A stretch of 64,000 nucleotides of DNA from Phoronis australis (taxonomy: Eukaryota; Phoronida; Phoronidae): positions 1,207,692-1,271,691 of the forward strand of contig NMRA01000032.1 of NCBI GenBank assembly GCA_002633005.1. Reading direction: 5' to 3'. A model generated the notes under the pieces. It saw only the letters and a program-made list of their open reading frames with translations. It was not told the DNA's origin and searched no databases. Made by a program: the position numbers and the translations under genes. This document shows, in pieces, positions 38,390 through 50,920 of this stretch. Position 1 is the stretch's first letter. Every line of letters begins with the position of its first letter.

Positions 38390-39995
38390 TAACACGAACA
38401 TGGACAGTTTACATGGTCATATAGTGTGGAGGGTGCAGGAGGAGTACACAGGACGCAGGCCAGTTAACGTGAACATGGACAATTTTTATGAACATATAGT
38501 CTGGGAGAAGCATGTACATAACGTAGGTCAGTTAACATGAACATGGACAGTTTACATGGCCATATAATGTGGAGGGTGGAGATGGAACACACAGAACGTA
38601 GGGCAATGGCCAGTTTACATGGCCATATAGTCTGGAGAGGAGCACACGGAAAGTAGGCAAGTTATCATATAAATGGACAGTTCTTATGAACATATAGTCT
38701 GAGAGGAGCACGTACATAACGTATGTCAGTTAACGTGAACATGGATAATTTACATGGCAATATAGTCAGGGAGGAGCACACAGAACGTAGGGCAATTAAG
38801 ATGAACATCGACAGTTTACATGGCCATACAGTCTGGGAAGGAGCACACAGAACGAACATGACCATGGACAGCTTACATGATAGTCTGGGGAGGAACAAAC
38901 AGAACGTGGGCCACTTAACATAAACATGGACACTTTACATGACCATAGAGTCTGGGGAGGAGCACACAGAACGTAGGTCAGCTAACGATGAACATGGACA
39001 TTTTACATGGCCACATTGTCCGGAGGAGCATACAGAACATAGGGCAATTAACGTGAACGTGGACAGTTTACATGACCATATAGTCTTGGAAGAGGACATA
39101 CAGAACGTTGGTCAGTTAACATGAATATGAACATGACCATATAGTTTGGGGAGGAGCACAACGTAGGCCAGTTAACATGAAGATGGACAGTTTACATGAC
39201 GATATAGTTTGGAGGAGCACACAGAACGTTGACCAGTTAACATGAACATGGGCAGATTACATGGCGATATAGTCTGGGGAGGAGCATACAGAACGTAGGC
39301 CAGTTAACATGAAAATGGACAGTTTACATGGCCATATTGTCTGAAGGAGCACACAGAACGCAACCAGTTCACATGAACACGGACAGTTTACATGGCCATA
39401 TAGTTTGGAAGGAGCATGTGCAGAACGTTGGCCAGTTAATATGAACATGGACAGTTTACATGGCGATATAGTCTGGGGAGGAGCACACACAACGTAGGTC
39501 AGAACACGGACAGTTTACATGGCCATATAGTTTGGGAGGGGCATGTGCAGAACGTAAACCAGGTAACATGAACAAGGACAGATTATATGGCCATATAGCC
39601 TGGAGGAGCACACAGACGTAGGTCAATAAACATGAACATGGACAGGTTACACGACCATATAGTTTGGAGAGAAGCAAGCAGAAAATAAATCAGTTAACAT
39701 GAACATAGATATGGCCATATAGTTTGGTAGTCTGGGGAGGAGAACACCGAACGTACACCAAGTATCATGAACATGGACAGTTTACAAGGCCACATAATAG
39801 GGAGCGGTCGCAACACACAGAACGCACGTCCGCCAACACGTGCATGGACAGTTTACATTGCCATAAGGTCTGGGAAGGTTGGAGCACACAGAACGTAGAC
39901 CAGTCGATGTGTGCAGTTTACATGGCCAAATACTCTGTGGAGCAGCAAACAGAACGTACGTCCGCTAACAAGTACACGGACAGTTTTCGATGACT
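38390..39995 (+). repeat. 67-bp minisatellite, unit 1
   Basis: About 25 imperfect copies of a roughly 67-bp monomer with the order 'ggccagttaacatgaacatg', 'gacagtttacatggccat', 'atagtctggggaggagcac', 'acagaacgta'. The monomer length is not a multiple of three, so open frames through it are accidental. Confidence 0.95.
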
Positions 39996-39999
39996 CGTA

Positions 40000-41009
40000 A
40001 TGAGGGAAATAAAGCTCAGAACGTAGTGGCTTTAATGAATACAAGTACCATTTACATTAGTGTGTTACATCTTGCGTGAGATGAAGGGCGAAGAATCCAC
40101 GAGAGGTAATGTGAATCTTCACAATTCCCTCCGTAAAACATTGTTATCAACATAAAGCGAATAAATGTTGTTTGTTTTAGATTTCACACCTTTCAATATC
40201 TTGATAAACTGATCTTGAAAAATATTTAATTTCAATCTTGTACAGGGGTACCACGTATTCTTTCAACATTGGGTTTTGAAGATTGTTGAACTCTAAATTT
40301 GGTAAAGCATTTGTTGGCCCTGAGTAGAAACAGAATTGTCCAGAAAACTCAACTTTCGTACTTTTGGCACAAATCACGCTTTCGAGACCAGTCAGCTACG
40401 TATTTCATTCAGACAATATCCACCGTTTTTGCTAATTTAAAAGTTACAGCGGTGGAAATAAAAATCTTTCAGGTAATAATTTTCCATTGATGGTTTAGAC
40501 AAATGAGGTGATACTGAGGTTGTTTGTGTAAGACCAGTGTTTAAAAGTAAAGTGAAATATGAACTAATCCACTTAAGGTCATGAAATAGCTCTTGTGATA
40601 TTCCTTGCCATGATAGGGCTTAATTGCCGTTACTAACAACAGCATAAAAGTATCAGCGATTCATTAAAACGCGTCATGGTTGAAATTGGGTAGCTCTAAA
40701 ATGACACAAATTCAAATAATGACAGATGTATCTTTTGCCTCTGATTTGAGTTGCCAGAAACCGCTTCGATTTAAAATTAACCTTTGACGAAATACCCCTT
40801 TAAACTAAGTCAGACTTGAAACAAGAATAAGCCATTGATACCCTGAAAATATAAGGTCTGGTCGTCAGTGGTGACAAAAGTGATAACACAGATGTAGACA
40901 GACTCCTGTAGCAATAGTAAGCTAACTGTCAGGATATGAACACTCATTACTAAAGCTAAAATTTCTATCTAGACTGGAAAAATGAAAATATAACGAAGTC
41001 GTCACTGGA
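40000..41009. other. 3' flank between minisatellite and gene, unit 1
   Basis: Conserved in all units but with frame-breaking indels in every possible frame; likely 3' UTR or spacer. Confidence 0.5.
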
Positions 41010-42531
41010 TTAATCCAACGGAATCCAGGACATATCCAAAATATCTTCGTCTTCCAAAATGGTTGACAAGCTGGGATAGGCAATCTAAAACAGAAAACAA
41101 GTGAAAACTCAACAGAAACAAATTGATAAAAATCTATAAAGCTCGTCATCAACAACTTTAAGAATGTTTACTTTCTTGCACGTTTTAATATGACATTAAA
41201 TTGTAGTCATTTTTAAGTAAAATTTCGAAGCTCCCAAGCGAGTCTTGATTATAAAGCACGATAGACATATGCACTTCTGCTTAGCAAGTTCATCTGCCGG
41301 TAAATTCATACTGTGTCGAAGTTTGAATATAGATTGTTAATAGCAATGTAAGGACGTGGAGGATACTTACGCTGCGGCCTTGTATTTTCCTTTTGGAGAT
41401 CACTGCTCCGTACTCTGAATCTGGGAATAGCTTTAATCTTTCTTGCGTCACTGCGCAAACTAAATCTACCTGGAATATATTAGAGCAAAGTTTTAAATCA
41501 TTAGTTCATATTTATTGAAGCAACAGTTGAAAAGTGCAAAATTGTATGACGTTTAATGGTACCATGACCAGATTTCAGGTTCTTGGTTTCAACGAAGAGT
41601 CCACTGACAAGACTGTTCTCAACTTTTCTGTGGAACTCGCGTCTATTCTATTACTGATGACTGCTAATAATTTCGCAATTCGAACAACTATGCAAAATAG
41701 CCAAACAACTGCTACAATGTCTATTGCAAAGAGACAGGCTTTGCGTTTCGGTGTTACATAAATTGTAGTCGAAAAGAAAACTGACATCTACAAAAACGAC
41801 ATGAAGTTCAAATCGGTAAAGGACGTATCCACATATAGCATTAGACACATCATGTGTATGTAATTTCCTTTTCACATCAACAACCAATATGCCTACTAAA
41901 CCCTGGTTAGTTCATCACCTTGTCCTCTTGTTCAGAAACTCTTTGTTTTTTAAGTCTTTTCAAGAAAGCCGGACTTGGCTCAAACACATGCTTGGGGTCA
42001 GGCTCTCCGAATTCTTTTTCTAATTGTTCTAACATCATGCAGACGTTATCAAGTCTCTGTGCAAGTACAAGACATCTTGAGCGAGTCTGGTTGCCTTTGG
42101 ACGCCTCCGTCTGGAGATCCTGCATGACCGTGACTATCTCATTGGATGTTTTTGAGAATGACAGAGTCATTGCATCTCCTTGAGGTGCATAGTCAGCCGA
42201 TACGATCTCTGCCGCTTCTGAAATTGAATGGATTTAATTGACAATTTTTGCTTATTTGTGAAACTCTGCAAACAAATTAAAAGATCAAATTCTAAAATTA
42301 AAAGGACTTTCACTAAATATGTTTTGTTTTCTTAAAAATGATGGTCTTACCAGTGTTTCCAATCACGTCATCGCGTTTGCCACCGTCCCCTTGACGTTTC
42401 AGAACACATTTGTGGCAAGAGCACTGTTTCTTCAACTTCTTCAAGGCATAGTGCCTCGCTCTTTGCAGAAATGACTCCTTTTTGCCGCCTTTTGAACCAT
42501 TTTGTTTCCTTCTCTTCGGAATGCAAGACAT
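41010..42531 (-). CDS. Array gene copy 1, unrecognised 217-residue protein
   Basis: Four exons: A 42351-42531 (ATG 42531), B 41919-42217, C 41371-41469, D 41010-41084 (TAA 41010-41012); phases 1, 0, 0; 654 coding bases. Exon A is very basic (PKRRKQNGSKGGKKESF, KKLKKQ) with a CSCHKC cluster. Exon B is mainly helical (MQDLQTE, CMMLEQLEKEFGE). Exon D is short and acidic, with ILEDEDILDMSWIPLD. No signal peptide or membrane span. Basic clusters suggest nuclear entry, and the acidic-hydrophobic tail resembles a transcriptional activation segment, both by inference only. The exon B donor (gtgatg) is not strong; without splicing the frame would end three codons later (VMN). The conserved phase-0 exons C and D in all copies favour splicing. 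Confidence 0.8.
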
Positions 42532-42566
42532 TTTGAAACTTTTGTCTAGCTTCAGTACTACCAAAG

Positions 42567-42605
42567 TGACGTCACGTAATTGTTGAATTATTAAATATGA
42601 CGTAA
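42567..42605 (-). promoter_or_regulatory. Paired CRE-like sites, copy 1
   Basis: Palindromic TGACGTCA at 42567-42574, 36 bases upstream of the ATG, and TGACGTAA at 42598-42605, separated by an AT-rich stretch containing ATTTAATAATT that could act as a TATA element. Same sequence and spacing in copies 2 and 3. CREB/ATF binding is inferred. Confidence 0.6.
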
Positions 42606-43670
42606 ACTCCCGAATTTCAACGTAAGTCAGCGAGAAAAAAATGCTGATATGGGAAACATGAATAGCCCTATCAAAGAAGCAGTTTCAATTGGCCTGCGTT
42701 TTATCATGGAACTCAAGGCATGGGATGCTAACTACCGAACTTGACCCATGTTTTACTTGTTTTATTGCGACCCCGGGCTTTCAAGGGAGTGACCGAGAGT
42801 GATTGCATTGAATTTCCCGACAGTTTTGAATTTTTTTCTAAAACCCGCCATGAACCATTTGCGCTTTTCCATCCGTTTTTTCACTGACGACTATGGTAGG
42901 ACATTCGCGTGTCTCTCATGCTAATGCAGTGGTTTTATCTGTGTTCGAAGGCAACATGAGCTCTACACTTTTCCTACCCATTCCACGACACATATCTCAT
43001 TTTTTGTTCAATTGACTCAAAATTTGTCCCCAATATACAATTTACGCTGAGTCATTCCCTGTCAATAGGATGTTTTTCAGACCCAAGTTGTAATAATGAA
43101 CTAGGGTCCCCTGTAATTGTTCATTTGTCACATACGTACATTGGGTCTGAAAAACAATTTGCAGTGCTCAGTAAAACTCATTATTATTTAGTTTTTACAT
43201 GTGATAGTATTAACCCATGTTAAAAATTCCGTAGGGTATTACATAAGGTCGCCGTTGTGGTCAACTTCCTAAAGAGACGTATTTGGTGTCGTTTAACTCG
43301 GGCTATTGTTCAATCAAGATGTAGTTGGTATAAGACAAACCCTGGTGAATAACGTGTACATCAATAATATTTTAACTTCCACAAAAATTGATTCATGTCT
43401 AAAATTAATTGTGAAGCCCCTGCACGTCGGACCGGTGTGACCAAAAAGGTATTTTATAAAAATGTTCAATAACTACCTCCAGGACTAACACGCCAAAATC
43501 ATTTGGGATAATGCTAAAGTTTGTAAGCTCGATTATTACCTCGATGTTATTATATATTATCGGAATAGGAAGTAATCCAACTTGGTCATAAAAAAACATT
43601 TCTAAAGCGAAAGTCAGTCCTGTTGCCCAGTGTAGTGTTGTTTAAGTGTTTGTATGCCCTATGAGCGAAT
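42606..43670. other. Upstream spacer of array gene, unit 1
   Basis: Well conserved between units, yet no frame survives in all of them: a 61-codon frame open in unit 2 (50209-50394) is interrupted by indels in units 1 and 3. Confidence 0.5.
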
Positions 43671-43673
43671 GTC

Positions 43674-43896
43674 AAGCAGTGTTACATTGGTCAAACGATT
43701 TGCAGTCTTTTATCTATGCATATTCAAAATGGCGCCATCCTAGAACATTTTCTGCAAAGCCACGAACTTAAAATCACCCGTCAAGAAATTGTGGAAAGCA
43801 CGTCTGTAGAGCTCGATGTGTTGCGATTGAAAGTATTGGAGTCCCTTTCGGTTGCATTTGAGAAGCCTGTTTTGAATGAGCAACAAACATGTTCAC
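43674..43896 (+). pseudogene. Decayed GIY-YIG endonuclease fragment (Penelope-like), unit 1
   Basis: The plus strand reads QCYIGQT, then after a small deletion MHIQNGAILEHFLQS, KITRQEIVE and RLKVLESLSVAF. Order and spacing match the GIY-YIG nuclease domain at the end of Penelope-like retroelements. The frame is broken, with no reverse transcriptase nearby. Confidence 0.6.
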
Positions 43897-44129
43897 GCCG
43901 CACGTTTGCGTGACTTNTTCTTTGCAGTATTTCACACCTGCCATGTCCCACTGTGTAGTCTCCAGCTTTTTCTCTGTGGTGGCATTACTGTGTTATTTAT
44001 TTCGTCTTGAGAATGAAACAAGTATATTCGAAATATCGTGTGTCTTTTAATCACGTCTCTTGGTCAGTTGCCTCAGCAATGTTCTGTTGAGTGTCGAACG
44101 TCGTTCCGAAGATACGAACGGAACGGAAT

Positions 44130-45090
44130 GTGAAACAAGGTTTTCTTTATATTCATTTTATTATAAATAATACAAAATTACATAGTGCAGATGCTGGATG
44201 TCATCTGCGCAGTACCTCGTAAACAAATTAAGAATCTGCCTAAACTAAGTAACCAAAAATCTTGTTGACCTGATAAATGAGGAATAATATGAAGTTCACA
44301 TTAGGATACATTTCATATTCAATAGGTCTTGACGTTAGCTATCGACTAAAACGCCATAATAGACACAAGTTTTAATGGCAAGTCAATATGTTATCGCTGT
44401 CAAAAATCTATTTTGATAATAGGAATCAGTGTCAAAATCGACAACATTTTTGGTAAACAAAGACATCTGTGATCTCACTCAATTTGTGATACAGGATCAA
44501 TCCTGGATTCTCCATAAGCTTCATCAAAAAGTCAGCACTATTCACTGAGCAATTCCGGAAAGGAATCTCCGCCATATTTTAAAGATGTTAAAAAGTACCC
44601 AACCGCTATTACATAATGGGCGACTTCCAACTTGATTCACACATAACAATAGGGCATTCAGAAGCAGCCTTTCTATTCCTAAGTTTCTATCAACTAACAA
44701 CAGGAAATTATTTTCCCAAAAAAATCACTCTTGTAACCTCTGAAGGATGTAAGCATTGAAGTCTATGGTAGAAAATACGTACTAACCACTCAGAAAGCTG
44801 TTATCGATGCTGCGTTGTATGAGTTGTGTAAAATATCAGATAATCGTTACCGGCTACGACTTCTTAATAAAACGTATATTTCGAATCAGAACGAACCGCG
44901 TCTTCCCGATACTCAAATCGTTCTCTTCGAAACCCAAATGTCGCATTGGACAACAAAAAATCTATTTATCGCTTGACTGAAGGGTGCGAAATCAAAAATG
45001 AACAACACTGAGGTAGTCGCGTATTCATTAGAACGAGATAACGTGGTTCAATCGGAACTGGGCAGCCTTCAACGACAATGTGTGCCTGAC
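44130..45090. other. Leader of unit 2
   Basis: Non-coding start of the unit, homologous to 37316-38390 and 57850-58800. A minus-strand frame with IFKIWRRFLFRNC is broken by a one-base indel here. Confidence 0.6.
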
Positions 45091-45109
45091 AGGCAAAAAC
45101 ATATAGTCT

Positions 45110-46700
45110 AGAGGAAGCACACAGAACACAAGCCAGCTGACCTATACACGGAGCGTTTATGCATGACCATATCATAAGGGTGAAGCAAACAGAACTCACG
45201 GCAGTTAACATGAACATGGATAGTTTACATGGCTATATAGTCTGGGGAACACCCAGAACGTACACCAATTAAAGTGAACATGGACAGTTTGCATGACCAT
45301 ATAGTCTGTGGAGGAGCACACAGAACGTTGGCCAATTAACGTGAAAATGGACATGCAGTCTGACTGGCCATATAGCCTGTGGATGAGCACGCAGACCATA
45401 GGTCAGTTAACATGAACATGGATAGATTACATGGCCGCTTAGTCTGGAGAGGAGCGCACACAACATGCCAGTTAACATGAACATGGACTGTTTATGAGGC
45501 CGTATAATCTGGGAGGAGCACGTACCTCAGAACGCAAGCCAGTTAACATGAAGATAAACAGCTTACATGGCCGTATAGTCTGGAGAGGACACAGAACATA
45601 CGCCACTTAACACCTACAAGGACAGTTTACAAGGCCATATAGTCTGGGGTGGAGCGCACAGAACGTACAGTAGGCCAGCTAACCTTAGCGTGGACAGTTT
45701 ACAAGGTCATATAGTCTGGGGAGAAGCACACAGAACATAGGCCAGTTAACATGAACATGGACAGTTTATATGACGAACTAAACTGGAGGATGGCTCAGAA
45801 CTTAGGCCAAATAACATGAACATGGACAGTTTACATGACTATATAGTATGGGGAGGAACACACAGAACGTACGCCGGTTAACGTGAACATGGACTGTTTA
45901 CATGACCATATAGTCTGGGGAGAAGCACACAGAAAGTAGGCCAGTTAACATTAACATGGGGAGTTTACGTGACCATATAGTCTGGAGAGAAACACACAGA
46001 ATGTACGCCGGTTAACGTGAACATGGACAGTTTACACGACCATATAGTCTGGGTACTGAGGAGCACTGACGGAGATGGTAGGCCACTTCACATGAACATG
46101 GACTGATTGCATGGCTACATAGTCTGGGGAGGAGCACACACAACGTAGACCAATTAACTTGAATATGGGCAGTTTACATGGCCATGCATATAGTCTTTGA
46201 AGGAGCACGTAGACTGTAGGCCAGTTCAGATCAACTTGGACGGATTGCATGGCCACATAGTCTGGAGAGGAGTGCAAAGAATGTAGGCTTGCGCCAGTTA
46301 ACATGAACATAGGCAGTTTACATGGTCTAGTCACGGGAAGAACACACAGAACGTGCGCCGGTTAACGTGAACATGAAAAGTTTACATGACCACGTGGCCT
46401 GGGGTGGATCAGGAGACCGTAGGTCAGTTAACATAAAGATGGACTGCCGTGACGATATAATCTTGATGATCACACAGAACGTAGGCCAGTTAACGATGAA
46501 CATGGACAGTTTACAAGGCCATATAGTATGGAGCGGTCGGGACACTCCGCTAACGTGTTCATGGACAACTTACATTGCCATGTAGTCTGGAGATGTCAGA
46601 GCGCACAGAACGTACACCAGTCGATCAATGTGTACAGTTTACATGGCCAAATAATCTGAGCAGCAAACAGAACGTACGTCCGCTAACATGTACATGAACA
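45110..46700 (+). repeat. 67-bp minisatellite, unit 2
   Basis: Same monomer as 38390-39995, about 24 copies. Higher-order order of variants differs from unit 1. Confidence 0.95.
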
Positions 46701-47736
46701 GTTTTCGAGGACTTGTGGAGAGAGAAAAAGCACAGAACGTAGTGGCTTTAACAAATACAAGTACAATTTACATTAGTGTGTTACATCCTACGGGAGATGG
46801 AACGCGAAGATTCCACGAGAGTTAATATGAATCTTCACAATTCCCTATTTAAAACATTGTTATCAACATAAAGCGATTCAATGTTGTTAGTTTTTGATTT
46901 CACACCTTTCAATATCTTGATGAACTGATCTTGAAACAGATTTAATCTCGGAGCATATACAGGTGTACCACGCATTTTTCAACTTTCTATTTTGAAAATT
47001 TTTGAAATCTAAATTTCGCAAAGCATTTGTTGGCCCTGAATAAAAATGAAATTTTCCAGAAAACTCAACTTTCTTACATTCGGCACAAATCACGCTTTCG
47101 AGACCAGTCAGCTACGTATTTCATTCATACAATATCCATCGTTTTCGCTTTGTATATTTTAGAAGTTACAGCGGCGGAAATAAAATCTTTCAGGAAATAA
47201 TTTTCCATTGATCCTTTAGAGAAATCAGGTGATGCTGAGGTTGTTTCTGGAAGACCAATGTTCAAAATTAAAGTGAAATATAAACTAATCCATTTAAGCT
47301 CATAAAATAGCTCTTGTGATAATCCTTGCTATGACAGGGTTTGATTGCCGCTACTAACAACTGCATAAAAGCATCAGCGATTCATGAAAACGAGTCATGG
47401 TTGGAGTTGGCTAGCTCTAAAATCACGCAAATTCAAATAATGGCGGATGTATCTTTTGCCTCTGATTTGAGTTGCCCAAAACCGCTTCGATTTAAAATTA
47501 ATCTTTGACGAAATGCCTCTTTTAACTAAGTCAGACTTGAAACAACAATAAGCCTTTGATACCCTGAAAATATAAGGCCTGGTCGTCAGTGGTGACAAGA
47601 GTGATAACACAGATGTGGACAGACTCCTGCAGTAATAGTTGCCTAAGCTAACAGTCAGGATATGAACCCTCATTACTACAGCTAAAATTTGTAACAAGAC
47701 TGAAAAAAATGAAAATCTAATGAAGCCGTCACTGGA

Positions 47737-49345
47737 TTAATCCAACGGGATCCAGGACAAATTCAAAATATCTTCGTCTTCCAATATGGTTGTCAAGCTG
47801 GGAGAGGCAATCTGAAACAGAAAACAATTGAAAACTCATCAGAAATAAATTACTAAAGATCTATAAAACTTGTCACCAACAGCTTTAAAAATGTTTACTT
47901 TCTTACACGCGTCAATATAACATTAAATTATGGTCATTGTTTAAGTAAAATTTCGAAGCTCCCAAGCGCGTCTTGGTTACAAAGCACGATTATAGAAACA
48001 CGCACTTCTGCTTAGGAAGTTCATCTGCCGGTAAATTCATACTGCGTTAATGTTTGAATACAGGTTTGTTTATAGCAATGTAACGATATGAAGCATACTT
48101 ACGCTGCGGCCTTGTATTTTTCTTTTGGAGATCACTGCTCCGTACTCTGAGTCTGAGAATAACTTTAATTTTTCTTGCGTCACTGCGCAAACTAAATCTA
48201 CCTGGAATATATGAGAGCAAAGTTTTAAATCATTAGTTTATATTTATTGAAGCAACAGTTGAAAAGTACAAAATTGTATGACGTTTAACGGTACCTTAAC
48301 TAGATTTCAGGTTCCTGGTTTCAACGAAGAGTCCACTGACAAGTCTGTTCCCAAATTTTCTATGGAAGTCACGTCTATTCTCTACATCGAAGGATTTCAT
48401 GTGTTTTTGTTGTGGGGTGTAATTTTAGAAATGTTAGAGCTGTCTTTTACTGATGACTGCTAATAATTTGGAAATTCGAACAACTATGCAAAACAGTAAA
48501 ACAAATGCTACAATGTCTATTGTAAAGATCCCGGCTTTGCGTTTCGGTGTTACATTAAGTGTAGTTAAAAAGAAAACTGTCAATGAATTGTTTTCTACAA
48601 AAACGACATGAAGTGCACATCGGTCAAGGACGTATCCACGTGTAGCATTAGACACATCACGTGTATGTAACTTCCTTTTCATATAAACAACCAATATGCC
48701 TACTAAACCCTGGTTAGTTCATCACCTTGTTCTCTTGTTCAGAAACTCTTTGTTTTTTAAGTCTTTTCAAGAAAGCCGGACTTGGCTCAAACACATGCTT
48801 GGGGTCAGACTCTCCGAATTCTTTTTCCAATTGTTCTAACATCATGCAGATGTTATCAAGTCTCTGTGCAAGTGCGAGACATCTTGAGCGTGTCTGGTTG
48901 CCTTTGGACGCCTCCGTCTGGAGATCCTGCATGACCGTGACTATCTCATCGGATGTTTTTGAGAATGACAGAGTCATTGCATCTCCTTGAGATGCATAGT
49001 CAGCCGATACGATCTCTGCCGCTTCTGAAATTGAATGGATTTAATTGACAATTTTTTGTTTTGCTTATTTGTGAAACTCTGCAAACAAATTAAAAAGATC
49101 AAATTCTAAAATTAAAAGGAATTTCACTAAATATGGTTTGTTTTCTTAAAAATGGTGGTCTTACCAGTGTTTCCAATCACGTCATCGCGTTTGCCACCGT
49201 CCCCTTGACGTTTCAGAACACATTTGTGGCAAGAGCACTGTTTCTTCAACTTCTTCAGGGCATAGTGCCTCGCTCTTTGCAGAAATGACTCCTTTTTGCC
49301 GCCTTTTGAACCATTTTGTTTCCTTCTCTTCGGAATGCAAGGCAT
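47737..49345 (-). CDS. Array gene copy 2, unrecognised 217-residue protein
   Basis: Exons A 49165-49345 (ATG 49345), B 48726-49024, C 48103-48201, D 47737-47811, all with the same lengths and splice sites as copy 1 and no disabling change. Replacements relative to copy 1 are scattered and mostly mild: MPC for MSC at the start, DNI for DNV, ESD for EPD, EKLKLFSD for ERLKLFPD, and a tail of EDILNLSWIPLD. The basic regions and CSCHKC are unchanged. Confidence 0.8.
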
Positions 49346-49380
49346 TTTGAAACTTTTGTCTAGCTTCACTACTACCAAAG

Positions 49381-49419
49381 TGACGTCACGTAATTGTTGA
49401 ATTATTAAATATGACGTAA
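49381..49419 (-). promoter_or_regulatory. Paired CRE-like sites, copy 2
   Basis: TGACGTCA 49381-49388, again 36 bases from the ATG, and TGACGTAA 49412-49419. Confidence 0.6.
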
Positions 49420-50492
49420 ACTCCCGAATTTCAACGTAAGTCAACGGGAAAAAATGCTGATATGGGAAACATGAATAGACCTATCAAAGAAGCAGTTTTT
49501 AGTTGGCCTGCGTTTTATCATGGAACTCAAGGCATGGGATGCTAACTACCGTACTTGACCCATGTTTTACTAGCTTTATTGCGACCCCGGGCTTTCAAGG
49601 GAGTGGTAGAGAGTGTTTGCATTGAATTTCCCGACAGTTTTGAATTTTTTTCTAAAACCCGCCATGAACTATTTGCGCTTTTCCATCCGTTTTTTCACTG
49701 ACGACTGTGGCAGGACGTTCGCGTGTCTCTCACGCTAATGCAGTGGTTTAATATGTGTTCGACGGCATCATCAGCTTTATACTTTTCCTACCCATTCCAC
49801 GACATATACCTCATTTTTTGTTCAATTGACTCAAAATTTGTCCACAATACAGAATGTACGCTGAGTCATTCCCTGTCAATAGGATGTTTTTCAGATCCAA
49901 GTTGTAATAATGAACTGGGGTCCCCTGTAATCGTTCATTTGTCACATACGTATATTGAGTCTGAAAAACAATTTGCTGTGCTCAGTAAAACTCATTATTA
50001 TTTAGTTTTTACATGTGATAGTATTAACCCATGTTAAAAATTCCGTTGGGTATTAGATAAGGTCGCCGTTGTGGTCAACTTCCTAAAGAGGGCGTATTTG
50101 GTGTCGTTTAACTCGGGTTATTGTTCAATCAAGTTGTAGTTTTTATAAGACAAACCATGGTGAATAACGTGTACACCAATAACATTTAAACTTCACAAAA
50201 ATTGACTCATGTCCAAAACTAATTGTGAAGTCCCTGCACGTCGGACCGGTGTGATCAAAAAGGTAATTTACAAAAATGTTAAGCCTAATAATTACCTCCA
50301 GGACGAAAACGGCAAAATCATTTGGGATAATGCTAAAGTTTGTCTGCTAGATTATTACCTCGATGTTATTATTTATTATCGGAATAAGAAGTAATCCAAC
50401 TTGGTCATAAAAAAAAAATTCTAAAACGAAAGTCAGTTCTGTTGCCCAGTGTAGTGTTGTTTAAGAGTTTGCATGCCCTATGAGCGAATGTC

Positions 50493-50741
50493 AAGCAGTG
50501 CTACATTGGTCAAACGGTTTGCAGTCTTTCCTGTCGGTTATCTATGCATATTCAAAATGACGCCATCCTAGAACATTTTCTGCAAAGCGACGAACTTAAA
50601 ATCACCCGTCAAGAAATTGTGGAAAACACGTCTGTAGAGCACGATGTGATGCGATTGAATGTATTGGAGTCCCTTTCGGTTGCATTTGAGAAGCCTGTTT
50701 TGAATGAGCAGCAAAGATGTTCACGCCGCAAGTTTGCGTGA
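50493..50741 (+). pseudogene. Decayed GIY-YIG endonuclease fragment (Penelope-like), unit 2
   Basis: Best preserved of the three. A single frame runs from KQCYIGQTVCSL through RLSMHIQN and ILEHFLQSDELKITRQEIVE to RLNVLESLSVAFEKPVLNEQ. Upstream the frame meets a stop, and no RT domain precedes it. Confidence 0.65.
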
Positions 50742-50920
50742 AGTTCCTGTTACCCCCGCCCCCACCCCCCTAACCTTCATTTGTTATTCTTTGCAGTATT
50801 TCACACCTGTCATGTCCCACTGTGTATGTCTCCAGCTTTTTCTCTGTGGTGGCATTACTGTGTCATTTATTTCCACTTGAGAATGAAACAAGTATGTTCG
50901 AAATATCGATTGTCTTTTAA

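Noticed and set aside
40177-40377. Minus-strand frame with FSGQFCFYSGPTNALPNL, repeated in units 2-4
   Set aside because: Unit 3 carries an extra base that shifts the frame and residues vary freely; probably 3' flank of the array gene.
46032-46334. Frames through the 67-bp minisatellite (MFMLTG..., MNMDSLHG... types)
   Set aside because: The monomer is not a multiple of three and all frames arise from repetition of the same short words.
50209-50394. Plus-strand 61-codon frame starting MSKTNCEVPARRTG
   Set aside because: Open only in unit 2; units 1 and 3 have frame-breaking deletions. May be a decayed piece of the same retroelement as the GIY-YIG fragment.
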